Source of the DNA: Actinomycetes bacterium
GTDB taxonomy: Bacteria > Actinomycetota > Acidimicrobiia > Acidimicrobiales > Palsa-688
Assembly (NCBI GenBank): GCA_021808665.1
Contig: JAKBBA010000021.1
Span: forward strand, 1-63,868
Length of the DNA stretch: 63,868 bases
Direction of reading: 5' to 3'
This document shows, one piece after another, positions 26,012 through 33,403 of the stretch (positions are counted from its first letter, which is position 1; every line of letters starts with the position of its first letter). The translations under genes were made by a program, and so were the position numbers. Below the pieces are notes generated by a model. It saw nothing but the letters and a program-made list of their open reading frames with translations. It had not been told where the DNA came from and did no database searches.

Positions 26012-27102
26012 CTTCCGCTGTTCATAACCGCCTGCACGTACGAGCGATCAATCATTCCTGACACCGACGTCAGGACCGGAGCGGTCGGACTGAGCGAGTG
26101 CAGATACTGTGAAGCTATGATCAGGCTCTTTGCGACCAGCGAGTTCGAATTGCTCGTCCCCAAAGCATCCGGGCCCAACTGTTGTGAGACATCGAAATTC
26201 TCCGTTGTCTTCGCTTCAAGCTTCGCTTCGGTAAGTGTCTCTCCTGTATCCGCTAGCTCAGCCGCCAATGTAGAACTTAGATCGTTGCGAAAGGCCAGTA
26301 CGCCCGCGTTCTGCGCCTGAATGAACTCGTCTACTAGCTGAGTGTGCTGAGCAGCCCAAGACTTGTTCACGACAGAGAGGTTGTTTATTGGATATGAACT
26401 GAGGACACTCTTGTCATTAGCTATTTCGACACCGCCAGAGGAAAGCAGTGCACCGAGCACCGGGTACCAGATATAGGCGGCGTTTATTTGGCCTGTCTTC
26501 CAGGCAGTCTCTATCGCCTGAGGAGTCAAGTTGAGAGTTTTTACCGCTGTAGAGCTGAGACCTGCCTGCTGAAGCACGCCGGTTAAGGCATACGAGGAAG
26601 TGCTTCCCACGACAGTGGCAATAGTCTGCCCTTTCAGTTGGGCGACCGACGAGATGTGCGACGAGGCGCGCACGACTAACGCCTGGTCTGTGAGGCTATC
26701 CTCGTCGTCCCAGATAACGGCAAGGGGTACGTGCGTTGCCAAGGCAGACGCAACGGGAGGATTCCCTATCCCGGTCATAATGTCAACAGATCCAGAGCCC
26801 AACGCCGTAAGCGCCGCTGGCCCTGAACTGAAGTACACGGTCTTGATCTTCGCCTTAATGTATTTCTGCCAATAGCCGAGACTCTGAGTTGCCTGGGTCG
26901 GATCGACAGCCCCGTTGTTTTCATATCCTATGACGACTGTTGTGTTAGAACTCCCGCTACTGCTACTTCCGCCTGTGGTAGCTGACGTACCAGCTGAAGT
27001 TGCGGAAGAGCTAGCAGTTTTGCTGCTACTTGAGCATGCTGATACGGCGGCGGCAGCCAAAAGTCCGGCTGCTGCAACTGATACTAGCTTTTGTGGTTTC
27101 AA
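26008..27102 (-). CDS. TauA-like sulfonate-binding lipoprotein
   Basis: 364 residues. The signal peptide ends in AVSACSSSSK, a lipobox with Cys 23, followed by a long Ser/Thr/Gly-rich linker. The binding domain resembles TauA: VVIGYENNGAVDPTQATQSL, YFSSGPAALTALGSGSVDIM, IATVVGSTSSYAL, and AIETAWKTGQINAAYIWYP, the last very close to TauA proteins (...AAWQRGDIDGAYVW). The ligand is thus likely a small sulfonate. It follows the permease gene by 55 nt. Confidence 0.85.
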   Translation of the reverse strand: MKPQKLVSVAAAGLLAAAAVSACSSSSKTASSSATSAGTSATTGGSSSSGSSNTTVVIGYENNGAVDPTQATQSLGYWQKYIKAKIKTVYFSSGPAALTALGSGSVDIMTGIGNPPVASALATHVPLAVIWDDEDSLTDQALVVRASSHISSVAQLKGQTIATVVGSTSSYALTGVLQQAGLSSTAVKTLNLTPQAIETAWKTGQINAAYIWYPVLGALLSSGGVEIANDKSVLSSYPINNLSVVNKSWAAQHTQLVDEFIQAQNAGVLAFRNDLSSTLAAELADTGETLTEAKLEAKTTENFDVSQQLGPDALGTSNSNSLVAKSLIIASQYLHSLSPTAPVLTSVSGMIDRSYVQAVMNSGS

Positions 27103-27157
27103 TTTTAGTCTCCTTATATTCTAGGTGGTCAGTAAGCAGATCTATTCGCGAAGTGGA

Positions 27158-28036
27158 CTAGGACTTTCCTTTCCATGGAACAAAGATCCGCTCCAATAGG
27201 CGGACGATTAGTTCGGTTGCGTAGCCACACGCTCCGATAAAGATAATTCCCACAATGACGATCGCGACTTGCAAGTTTTGTCCTGCTGCCTCCACGAGCC
27301 ATCCAAGACCAGAGTTTGCGGCCACCAATTCCGCCGCTACTAGGCAGGTCCATGCGACGCCGTTAGCTACTCGGAGGCCGGTGAAGATCTCTGGTAGTGC
27401 AGAGGGCAATATGACACGGTAAAACATCTGCCATTTAGTGGCCCCAAGACTTTGGGCCACTCGGAGGCGCACAGGCGGAATCGACCGGACCCCAGATAGC
27501 GCGTTAATGATGATAATAGGCATCGTTCCAGCAGCGATAAGAATCACTTTTGGAGACTCGCCTATTCCAAACCATACCACAAGAAGTGGAATGTAGGCGA
27601 GTGGAGGAACCGGGCGAAAGAATTCGAGGAACGGATCAATTACCTCAAAAATCCAACGAACTCGGCCCATCGCCAGGCCGATTGGGATCCCAATGACTGC
27701 AGCCAAGAGGAAGCCAAGGGCTATCCGGTAAAGGCTAGCCGACAGGTCCGCTTCGAAAGTGGTGCCCCCAAAGCCATGATTCAATAGAGATATGAAAGAA
27801 GTCCAAACCGCCGGTGGATCAGGTAGAGCGTAAGAAGGAAACACCTTTACGACGCTGAGAATCCACCACACACCGATCGCAGCAATTAGGACTACGACAG
27901 AGATAGCGGTCTGACGCAGGCGCCTCCGGGAGGTTGACGACGTGCTGAATAACTTTACTCGCTCGTTCAATATAATCTGATCGGCCTGAGCGCTAACTTG
28001 CGTAGCTTCAGACGACATTAAGGGACTGCTAGCCAT
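27158..28036 (-). CDS. ABC transporter permease (TauC/SsuC-type)
   Basis: 292 residues. After a cytoplasmic tail of about 35 residues come roughly six transmembrane segments, the first at TAISVVVLIAAIGVWWILSV. The EAA loop is SLGATKWQMFYRVILPSALP, and PPVRLRVAQ precedes it as in TauC. It is the second gene of the operon, 94 nt after the regulator. Local base composition is richer in A and T than in the first catabolic operon, consistent with a separate origin. Confidence 0.9.
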   Translation of the reverse strand: MASSPLMSSEATQVSAQADQIILNERVKLFSTSSTSRRRLRQTAISVVVLIAAIGVWWILSVVKVFPSYALPDPPAVWTSFISLLNHGFGGTTFEADLSASLYRIALGFLLAAVIGIPIGLAMGRVRWIFEVIDPFLEFFRPVPPLAYIPLLVVWFGIGESPKVILIAAGTMPIIIINALSGVRSIPPVRLRVAQSLGATKWQMFYRVILPSALPEIFTGLRVANGVAWTCLVAAELVAANSGLGWLVEAAGQNLQVAIVIVGIIFIGACGYATELIVRLLERIFVPWKGKS

Positions 28037-28130
28037 CAGTCCACCTCTTTCGATGATGAGTGTTTACAGACTGGTCGTTCATGGCTTATAGAGAGAAATC
28101 ATGATTTGCGGGTGCTGATCGTTATGTCGA

Positions 28131-28913
28131 TTAGGTTTTAGGTATTATGTTAGATTCGAAGTCGATTATGGCTTTTATGTCTGCAGGATACATACCTTTT
28201 AGGGCTGACAGAATATTGGTGATAGATGATCTGAGGTGCACCCGAGAGGCCTCTGCTGCAGCTTCCGGGTTCCTAGCCTTGATTGCCCTCCACACGTCCG
28301 TGTGATGATCCGCCCACTCGGTTACCAAGTGGCGATCAGACCACGCCCGCTGCCGTGCCTCGCGCAGTATCGGAGCGCCAGCGAGATCGAGTAAGCGCAA
28401 AGTAGTGTCAACCATGAAAGGATTCCGACAAACCTTCGCTATCGCAGCGTGAACACGAATGTCAGTGATCGCTTCAATACTCGGTTCGTTCACAGCCAAG
28501 GTCATCCCATAAATAAGTGTTTCCGCCGCAACCAAAGCTGCCGGGGACGGGTTCAGCGCCGCTAAGGCTGCTACGGCGGGTTCCGTAAGGTAACGGGCCT
28601 GCAACAAGTCGAGAACCTCGACAACACCGAGATCTCTCCCGGTCGTGTAGGTCGGCTCCGGATGCTGAGCTATCACCCGCTTCGCAGATCCTCGGACAGA
28701 GTCAATGTAGCCAGCGAACTGAAGTGCACCAAGCGCCTCCCGAATCGTCGGACGGCTAACGCCGAAATGCCGAGACAACTCGACCTCCCCAGGAAGCTTC
28801 TCCCCTAGAGGGAACCTCCCCGCCCGTATCGCAGCGAGGATCTGCTGAGCAATCCGAACAGCTATAGGAGGCTCTACTCGAATCGGTTCGAACTGCATCG
28901 GCTCAGACACCAC
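28131..28913 (-). CDS. FadR-type GntR regulator of the sulfonate operon
   Basis: 260 residues. The winged helix is FPLGEKLPGEVELSRHFGVS then RPTIREALGALQFAGYIDSV, followed by an FCD ligand-binding domain with the metal-site pattern around IRVHAAIAKVCRNPF and WADHHTDVWRAI. It is first in the operon, so it controls its own synthesis and that of the importer and enzymes. A 31-bp nested palindrome covers its -35 box. The effector is probably a carboxylate or sulfonate intermediate. Confidence 0.9.
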   Translation of the reverse strand: MVSEPMQFEPIRVEPPIAVRIAQQILAAIRAGRFPLGEKLPGEVELSRHFGVSRPTIREALGALQFAGYIDSVRGSAKRVIAQHPEPTYTTGRDLGVVEVLDLLQARYLTEPAVAALAALNPSPAALVAAETLIYGMTLAVNEPSIEAITDIRVHAAIAKVCRNPFMVDTTLRLLDLAGAPILREARQRAWSDRHLVTEWADHHTDVWRAIKARNPEAAAEASRVHLRSSITNILSALKGMYPADIKAIIDFESNIIPKT

Positions 28914-28942
28914 TCCCCTGCATCTATCCCATCCCTAAGTGC

Positions 28943-28981
28943 ACGATAGTACTTGTAAAGTTGCCTGTCAACTAGACAAGT
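28943..28981 (-). promoter_or_regulatory. Promoter with nested palindromic operator
   Basis: On the minus strand, TTGACA (28966-28971) and TATCGT (28943-28948) are 17 nt apart, a good sigma-70 match. Two perfect dyads share the same centre at 28966: outer arms ACTTGT (28951-28956) and ACAAGT (28976-28981), inner arms AGTTG (28959-28963) and CAACT (28969-28973). The symmetric site overlaps the -35 box and spacer, so a bound GntR dimer, or pair of dimers, would shut the promoter. Confidence 0.65.
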
Positions 28982-29385
28982 CGAATTTTCGGAGAGGCCT
29001 GCCTCGGATCCTGCGACTCACGTGAGGCCAATAGGCCAACACAACCGCTCAGACCTAGTAGGAGCGTGACACCCCTCCGATTCCATATTGGGAGTGCCTC
29101 ACGTCAGATCAGAGAGTCTCGCTGCCACCTGCCGTCACCCCGAGCGCAGGTGGAATCCGGCTTGCTCTCAATCCTGCCAGTCACCACCATGACGCCGTCG
29201 ACCAATGCTCGACTGCCGAACCGGCTGAGGTGAGTCCAGGAAGCCTTCGTGTAGCTGACGAAGGAAGCGTTGACCCTACAGCGGCAGAAAGAACCGCCGG
29301 GGGCTCTGCTCGCGACGCCCAGCATCCATGGGCCCGCGGAATAAGAACCTGCACCGGCGGAGCCCAACAACCGATCCCCGCTAGA
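28982..29385. other. Gap without a recognised gene
   Basis: About 400 bp upstream of the regulator promoter. Frames on the minus strand (29104-29400) read through low-complexity peptide with no family resemblance. It is bordered on the right by the repeat copy and holds no motif I can name. Confidence 0.4.
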
Positions 29386-29568
29386 ACAGAGCGAAGCCAC
29401 AGCGACAATACCATCTGATTCCAGTCAGAAACCCCCACGTGGGGCCCCCACAACCAACGGCTTCCAGATCCCGCGACAGCCCGTTGCAAAAACCGTTACA
29501 AAATGGGCCGGCACCCCACCCTAGCGGCACCCGCAACCCGCTGACACCCCTCCTGACCTGGGGTTTCT
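29386..29568. repeat. Att-like repeat, copy 2, left part
   Basis: Matches 18947-19131 closely, including CATCTGATTCCAGTCAG, GATCCCGCGACA and the arm-like CCGTTGCAAAAACCGTTAC. It stops at TTGGTG, exactly where the insertion sequence begins, and resumes as TGGTGCGCTCGG at 32661. The two parts were therefore one block before the IS arrived. Confidence 0.8.
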
Positions 29569-29678
29569 TGGTGAGGTCTTCACAATTGGGGCTGACCTGG
29601 TGGTTCGTGGCGTGATCGAGCGGTCGACCGCGGGCTAAGCGACTCATGGCCACGCGCTGTCCACAGCTGAGGGCTCGG

Positions 29679-30086
29679 TCAGCGTGCGCGGTGCCGGGTG
29701 CGGTCGTCGGGTGATGTCGTGTCGGCTTCAAATGCGGCGATGCCGATGGCCTCGAGGCGGGCGAGCAGTTCTCGCACGCGGTGGTCGTTGTCGACAAACG
29801 CCCGATAGCGCTCGGCCTGCTCGAGCGACAACCACCGCCCGACGGTCTTCGCGGCCACCTTGCGGGTCCACTGGTAGTAGGGGCCGTGTAGGTGGGGGGG
29901 ATCCTTGTGACAAGCGCAGTTCGACCGGCCACAGCGTGTCCGGCGCTCGCCGATTGATCCAGGGAGCACCTTTCCAGAGCGGGCGATCGTGGCGAACTCG
30001 GTCGCGATTGCGGCGAGCTCGGCCCGGCGCGCGGCGTCGAGTTCCACTCCGACAGTTTGGCAGGGGGGATCCACCTCTTCGCCCAT
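29679..30086 (-). CDS. DUF6788-family protein
   Basis: 135 residues. The core resembles DUF6788 proteins, small proteins frequently found beside transposases: VLPGSIGERRTRCGRSNCAC followed by HKDPPHLHGPYYQWTRKV and WLSLEQAERYRAFVDND, ending in a helix RVRELLARLEAIG. The Cys-rich CGRSNCACH may bind a metal. It is divergent from the recombinase-like gene, with only about 28 bp between starts. The function of the family is not known to me; a transposition accessory or regulator is inferred from context. Confidence 0.72.
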   Translation of the reverse strand: MGEEVDPPCQTVGVELDAARRAELAAIATEFATIARSGKVLPGSIGERRTRCGRSNCACHKDPPHLHGPYYQWTRKVAAKTVGRWLSLEQAERYRAFVDNDHRVRELLARLEAIGIAAFEADTTSPDDRTRHRAR

Positions 30087-30094
30087 CTCCTACT

Positions 30095-30104
30095 GTATAT
30101 ATAC
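30095..30104. promoter_or_regulatory. GTATATATAC palindrome between divergent IS genes
   Basis: A perfect 10-bp A+T palindrome in the 28-bp gap between the DUF6788 and recombinase-like starts, in otherwise GC-rich DNA. It may supply -10 elements in both directions or an operator for one of the two products. Confidence 0.4.
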
Positions 30105-30114
30105 GTCAGTGGAC

Positions 30115-31014
30115 ATGGTCGGCACCAAGCGAGGGGTCAGCGAGACGATCTGCAGGTACAGCCCGCGCTCGTTCTCGCCCGAGGTCGCCGCCTTTGCACG
30201 TGCTGTGGTCAGTGCTGTCGAGCCGCCGCGTCCCGAGCGTGCAAAGGCGCTCTTGTTCGCGGCCGCCAAGCTCGCCACCTACGGCTCCTCGATCGGCCTT
30301 GAGCTCGACGAGAAGCTGCTTTTCAGCGAGTCGGTGATCGAGCGCTTCATCTGCTCACCGCACTCCGGGAGCGCCCCGACACGACGAACGCTGCGGACGA
30401 ACTTGCGCTTTCTTGCCCGCGAGAGCCCCGAACACGTACCGCCTCAGCCACGACGCCTTGCCCGCGAGAAAGCAAAGGCTCCGTACTCGCCGGCAGAGAT
30501 CGCCTCCTACCTCGCCCTCTCAGACGCCCAGCCAACCAAGCTTCGCCGCGCGAAGGCGTCCGCGCTCGTCTGCCTCGGGGCAGGTGCCGGACTCGTCGGG
30601 GGAGAGCTGCGCTTGGTTGCCGGCAACGACGTCGTCTGCCGCTCAGGTGGCGTCCTCGTCCTTGTCGCCGGCCGGCGTCCACGCGTCGTGCCGGTCCTTC
30701 CTGGCTTCCACGACCGCCTGGTCGAGACGGCCGCGTTCTTCGGTCCCCGCTACCTCGTCTCGGGTGTCAACCCGGACAGTCACAACGTGACGAACCCGCT
30801 CCTGCGGGCGCTCTCGGGTGGCGAAGACCTGCCCCGTCTCGACACCGGACGGCTCCGTTCGACCTACCTCGCCGTGATGGCTGAGACGATCGGCCTGCGG
30901 GCGTTCATGGACGCCGCGGGGATCACCTGCTCGCAGCGTCTCGGGGATCTCGTGGCGGGGCTCTTGCCACGAAGCGAGGAGGAGGCCGTCGCGCTCTTTG
31001 TTGGTCGGCGCTGA
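30115..31014 (+). CDS. Tyrosine-recombinase-like protein lacking catalytic residues
   Basis: About 299 residues from the ATG at 30115; an earlier ATG at 29989 runs through the DUF6788 gene. The N-terminal half looks like a core-binding domain and the C-terminal half like a tyrosine-recombinase fold: GAGAGLVGGELRLV at box I (usual GLR..EL) and LDTGRLRSTYLAVMAE at box II (usual HxLRHT). The first catalytic Arg is Val, the box II His residues are Gly and Ser, and no Tyr stands in the expected tail. It ends 2 nt before the transposase start, so it is coupled to it and may act as a DNA-binding helper. Confidence 0.55.
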   Translation: MVGTKRGVSETICRYSPRSFSPEVAAFARAVVSAVEPPRPERAKALLFAAAKLATYGSSIGLELDEKLLFSESVIERFICSPHSGSAPTRRTLRTNLRFLARESPEHVPPQPRRLAREKAKAPYSPAEIASYLALSDAQPTKLRRAKASALVCLGAGAGLVGGELRLVAGNDVVCRSGGVLVLVAGRRPRVVPVLPGFHDRLVETAAFFGPRYLVSGVNPDSHNVTNPLLRALSGGEDLPRLDTGRLRSTYLAVMAETIGLRAFMDAAGITCSQRLGDLVAGLLPRSEEEAVALFVGRR

Positions 31015-31016
31015 GC

Positions 31017-32513
31017 GTGCTCGCACGCCTGGAGGCGATCCTCGACGACCCTGTGCTCGCGACCGAGATCGCCTCGATCGAGGCGGCCCTCCCGGTCGGG
31101 GTGCGAGCTCGCCAGCTCCGCGTGCGGACCTTCCTGCTCGGGATGGCCCTCACCCAGCACGACGGGCGTCCAGCACATCTCCGCCGCGTCCATGCGGCGC
31201 TCGTGTCGCTCCGAGAAGCCGACCGCTCACGCCTCGGGGTCGTCGTCGAGCACAAGGGCTGCCTGCACCTGCTCAGCTATTGCCAGGTCGAGTACCTGAA
31301 CCACCTGGTCGAAAAGGTGCTCGGGAAGCCCACCCCCGACGGGCTGGCCACGAAGCGTCTGCAGCGCCTCCTCGACGCAGCTCTCGCCGCCTCGGTCCCA
31401 GCCATCTACAAAAACGCCTCCTCCTCCCTCGCGCTCGACTGGACCGACGTCGCGAGCTTCGCCCATCCACCCGGCAAGGACGGGATCTCCGCCGATCCCG
31501 AAGCCTCCTGGGGGCACCGGAGGGGAGGAGGCCCGGGCGAGAAGAGCGAGCTGTTCTTCGGCCACTACGCCAACCTCGCGACGATGGTCGCCGAGGAGGG
31601 CGGAAAAGAGGTCCCGGAACTCGTGAGAGAGATGACGCTCAGCTCCTGCGACCACGACCCGGTGCCCGTCGCAGTCGAGGCGCTCACCACCTGCTTCGAC
31701 ACCGGGGCGCTCGTCCCCGGCGACCTCCTCGCCGACTCGGGCTACGCGCACCGTGTGCCCAGGCACTTCGCCCTCCCGCTGCGGGCAGCGTGCGCCTCGC
31801 TCGTCGTGGACCTGCATCCATTGGACCGCGACCCACAGGGGACCTTTTCCGGCGCGGTGCTCGCCAACGGCAACCTGTACTGCCCGGCGACGCCGACAGC
31901 GCTGTTCAGCCTCTCCCCACTTCCCCGCGGTGCCTCCGCCGAGGAGACCGCCGCCCACGACGACAAGTCCGCCGAGCTCGCCGCCTACAAGCTCGGACGG
32001 ATCACGAGCGACGACGAAGACGGCTACCACCGGGTCATCTGCCCTGCGGTCGCCGGCAAGCTCCGCTGCCCGCTGCGGCCGGCCTCGATGGCGCTCTCCT
32101 ACACTCATCCCACCGTCCTCTCCCCGCCCGAGCACCCGCCGGCGTGCTGCTCGAAGCAGAGCGTCACCGTGCCAGCCTCGGTGAACGCGAAGACGAGACA
32201 AAAGCACGACTACCCCGGGAAAGCCTGGCGCCGCTCCTACGCGCGCCGCAGCGCCGTCGAGCGCTCGAACAGTCGGATCAAGGACCCCGCCACGGTTGAC
32301 ATCGACAAGGGCTGGTGCCGCGTCATGGGCCTCGTCACCCCGAGCCTGTTCCTCGCGATCGGGATCGTCGTGCGCAACCTCGCCCTTGTCGACGCGTTCG
32401 AGGAGCGACAAGCCGAGAACACGCGCCGGTGCGCTGCTGGCCTCCCACCGAAGACGCGCCGTCGTCGCCGAAAGAGCCTCGCCGAGCTTGCCGCGGCCAA
32501 CGCCCCGCCATAA
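31017..32513 (+). CDS. DDE-type transposase
   Basis: 498 residues. Features consistent with an RNase H-like transposase: LALDWTDVASFAHPP (first Asp strand), LVPGDLLADSGYAHRVP (second Asp; this block is common in IS1182/IS4-like enzymes), and YARRSAVERSNSRIKDP (Glu with the Y..R..VE..N pattern). A Cys pair CPATP.../CPAVAGKLRCPL may form a zinc knuckle. The C-terminus is Arg/Lys-rich. It begins 2 nt after the recombinase-like gene. The family (IS4/IS1182/IS1634-like) could not be fixed. Confidence 0.78.
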   Translation: MLARLEAILDDPVLATEIASIEAALPVGVRARQLRVRTFLLGMALTQHDGRPAHLRRVHAALVSLREADRSRLGVVVEHKGCLHLLSYCQVEYLNHLVEKVLGKPTPDGLATKRLQRLLDAALAASVPAIYKNASSSLALDWTDVASFAHPPGKDGISADPEASWGHRRGGGPGEKSELFFGHYANLATMVAEEGGKEVPELVREMTLSSCDHDPVPVAVEALTTCFDTGALVPGDLLADSGYAHRVPRHFALPLRAACASLVVDLHPLDRDPQGTFSGAVLANGNLYCPATPTALFSLSPLPRGASAEETAAHDDKSAELAAYKLGRITSDDEDGYHRVICPAVAGKLRCPLRPASMALSYTHPTVLSPPEHPPACCSKQSVTVPASVNAKTRQKHDYPGKAWRRSYARRSAVERSNSRIKDPATVDIDKGWCRVMGLVTPSLFLAIGIVVRNLALVDAFEERQAENTRRCAAGLPPKTRRRRRKSLAELAAANAPP

Positions 32514-32660
32514 CAAGACGCGACCACCGGGCTGTGGAGCACCAGAGATGACACGCGCCCCGACGCAGGCAACAATCCGGGCATCCTCCGCCGACACTCG
32601 GCGAAGCGACTGTCACACCCAAAATGTGAAGATGGGGGAGGTCAAAATGTGAAAACCTCG

Positions 32661-32896
32661 TGGTGCGCTCGGAGGGACTCGAACCCCCAACCTTCTGATC
32701 CGTAGGAGGATCCCCCAATCCCAACCAGTCCCCCCACTACCTGCTATGTATAATGTAAAGTCATAAAACGGGCTGTAATACTCCTAGGTCTCGTCGCTAC
32801 GGGTTCCTTCCGTCCCAACCAGTCCTGCGCCGCCCGTTACAAAACCTGTTACAAAGACACCACCCGCAGCATGCCGGGCCGTCTAACCGAAAATCA
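32661..32896. repeat. Att-like repeat, copy 2, right part, with tRNA-Arg fragment
   Basis: Matches 19132-19370. The first 45 bases (32661-32705, read on the minus strand) are the same tRNA-Arg(ACG) 3' fragment, and the next 37 or so are nearly identical, including TATAATGTAA. Further on, the arm units CCCGTTACAAAACCTGTTAC and GACACCACCCGCAGCAT are kept with scattered changes. The truncated tRNA again lacks its 5' half. Confidence 0.78.
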
Positions 32897-33047
32897 GAAG
32901 GTAGGCGGGGACACTGGCCGTTGGAAATCACTACCCGCTCAGACGGGACCAGCCAGCCTCGCGAACCTCGGCACCCCAGCCTTCCCAAAATAGACCACCC
33001 CCAAAAGCGGACATCGACGGTCGACGCCTGTCGGCGGCCATGCCGAC

Positions 33048-33170
33048 CTAGACCTCGACAATCTCCTTGTCCATGGCATCACCGACCCTGCCAATGCTTC
33101 CGGTCATGCCGGCGTTGATAAGAGCTTCGTTGAAGGCCAGGGAGGCGTACTCTGCGCCCTCCTCAAACCA
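33048..33170 (-). pseudogene. IS3-family OrfB C-terminal fragment
   Basis: The minus strand reads FEEGAEYASLAFNEALINAG, then MTGSIGRVGDAMDKEIVEV and a stop. It matches the block before the catalytic Glu of IS3 integrases (usual GSQYTS..F...L...GI..SIG..GD..DNA..E). About 40 residues remain. The rest of 32897-33403 shows no further gene. Not obviously part of the OrfA relic at 0.65-1.0 kb. Confidence 0.65.
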
Positions 33171-33403
33171 CCCCAGCCACAACCCGCACCGTCACCACCG
33201 TCTAAGCCGCCGCTCTTGCGGTGGTCACTGGGGCACTGCGGCATGGCCGCCTATGCGGCCTCCCTGCTGCTAGTGACGGCCCACACCAGTAGCGCTCGGC
33301 CATCGCTAGCGTCCCAGCAGCGCTAGCTCACGCCCAACGGGCGCCTGGCCAAGCGGCAATCTCCGCTCCCCGAATAGATCCGGGGAGAGCACGGCGATCG
33401 GGG

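Larger units (their letters stand above)
29574..32660. mobile_element. Three-gene insertion sequence (DDE transposase, recombinase-like protein, DUF6788)
   Basis: About 3.1 kb inserted in the att-like repeat. The ends are imperfect inverted repeats (left GAGGTCTTCACA, right end reading inward GAGGTTTTCACA) and the short duplication TGGTG (29569-29573 and 32661-32665) flanks it. It carries a leftward DUF6788 gene, then a rightward recombinase-like gene and a DDE-type transposase gene. The exact end bases are uncertain by 1-2 nt. The family name was not recognised. Confidence 0.72.

Noticed and set aside
31227..32597. 456-codon open frame on the minus strand opposite the DDE transposase
   Set aside because: Low-complexity Gly/Arg/Val-rich translation without family motifs. 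It lies opposite a recognisable transposase and is typical of GC-rich antisense frames.
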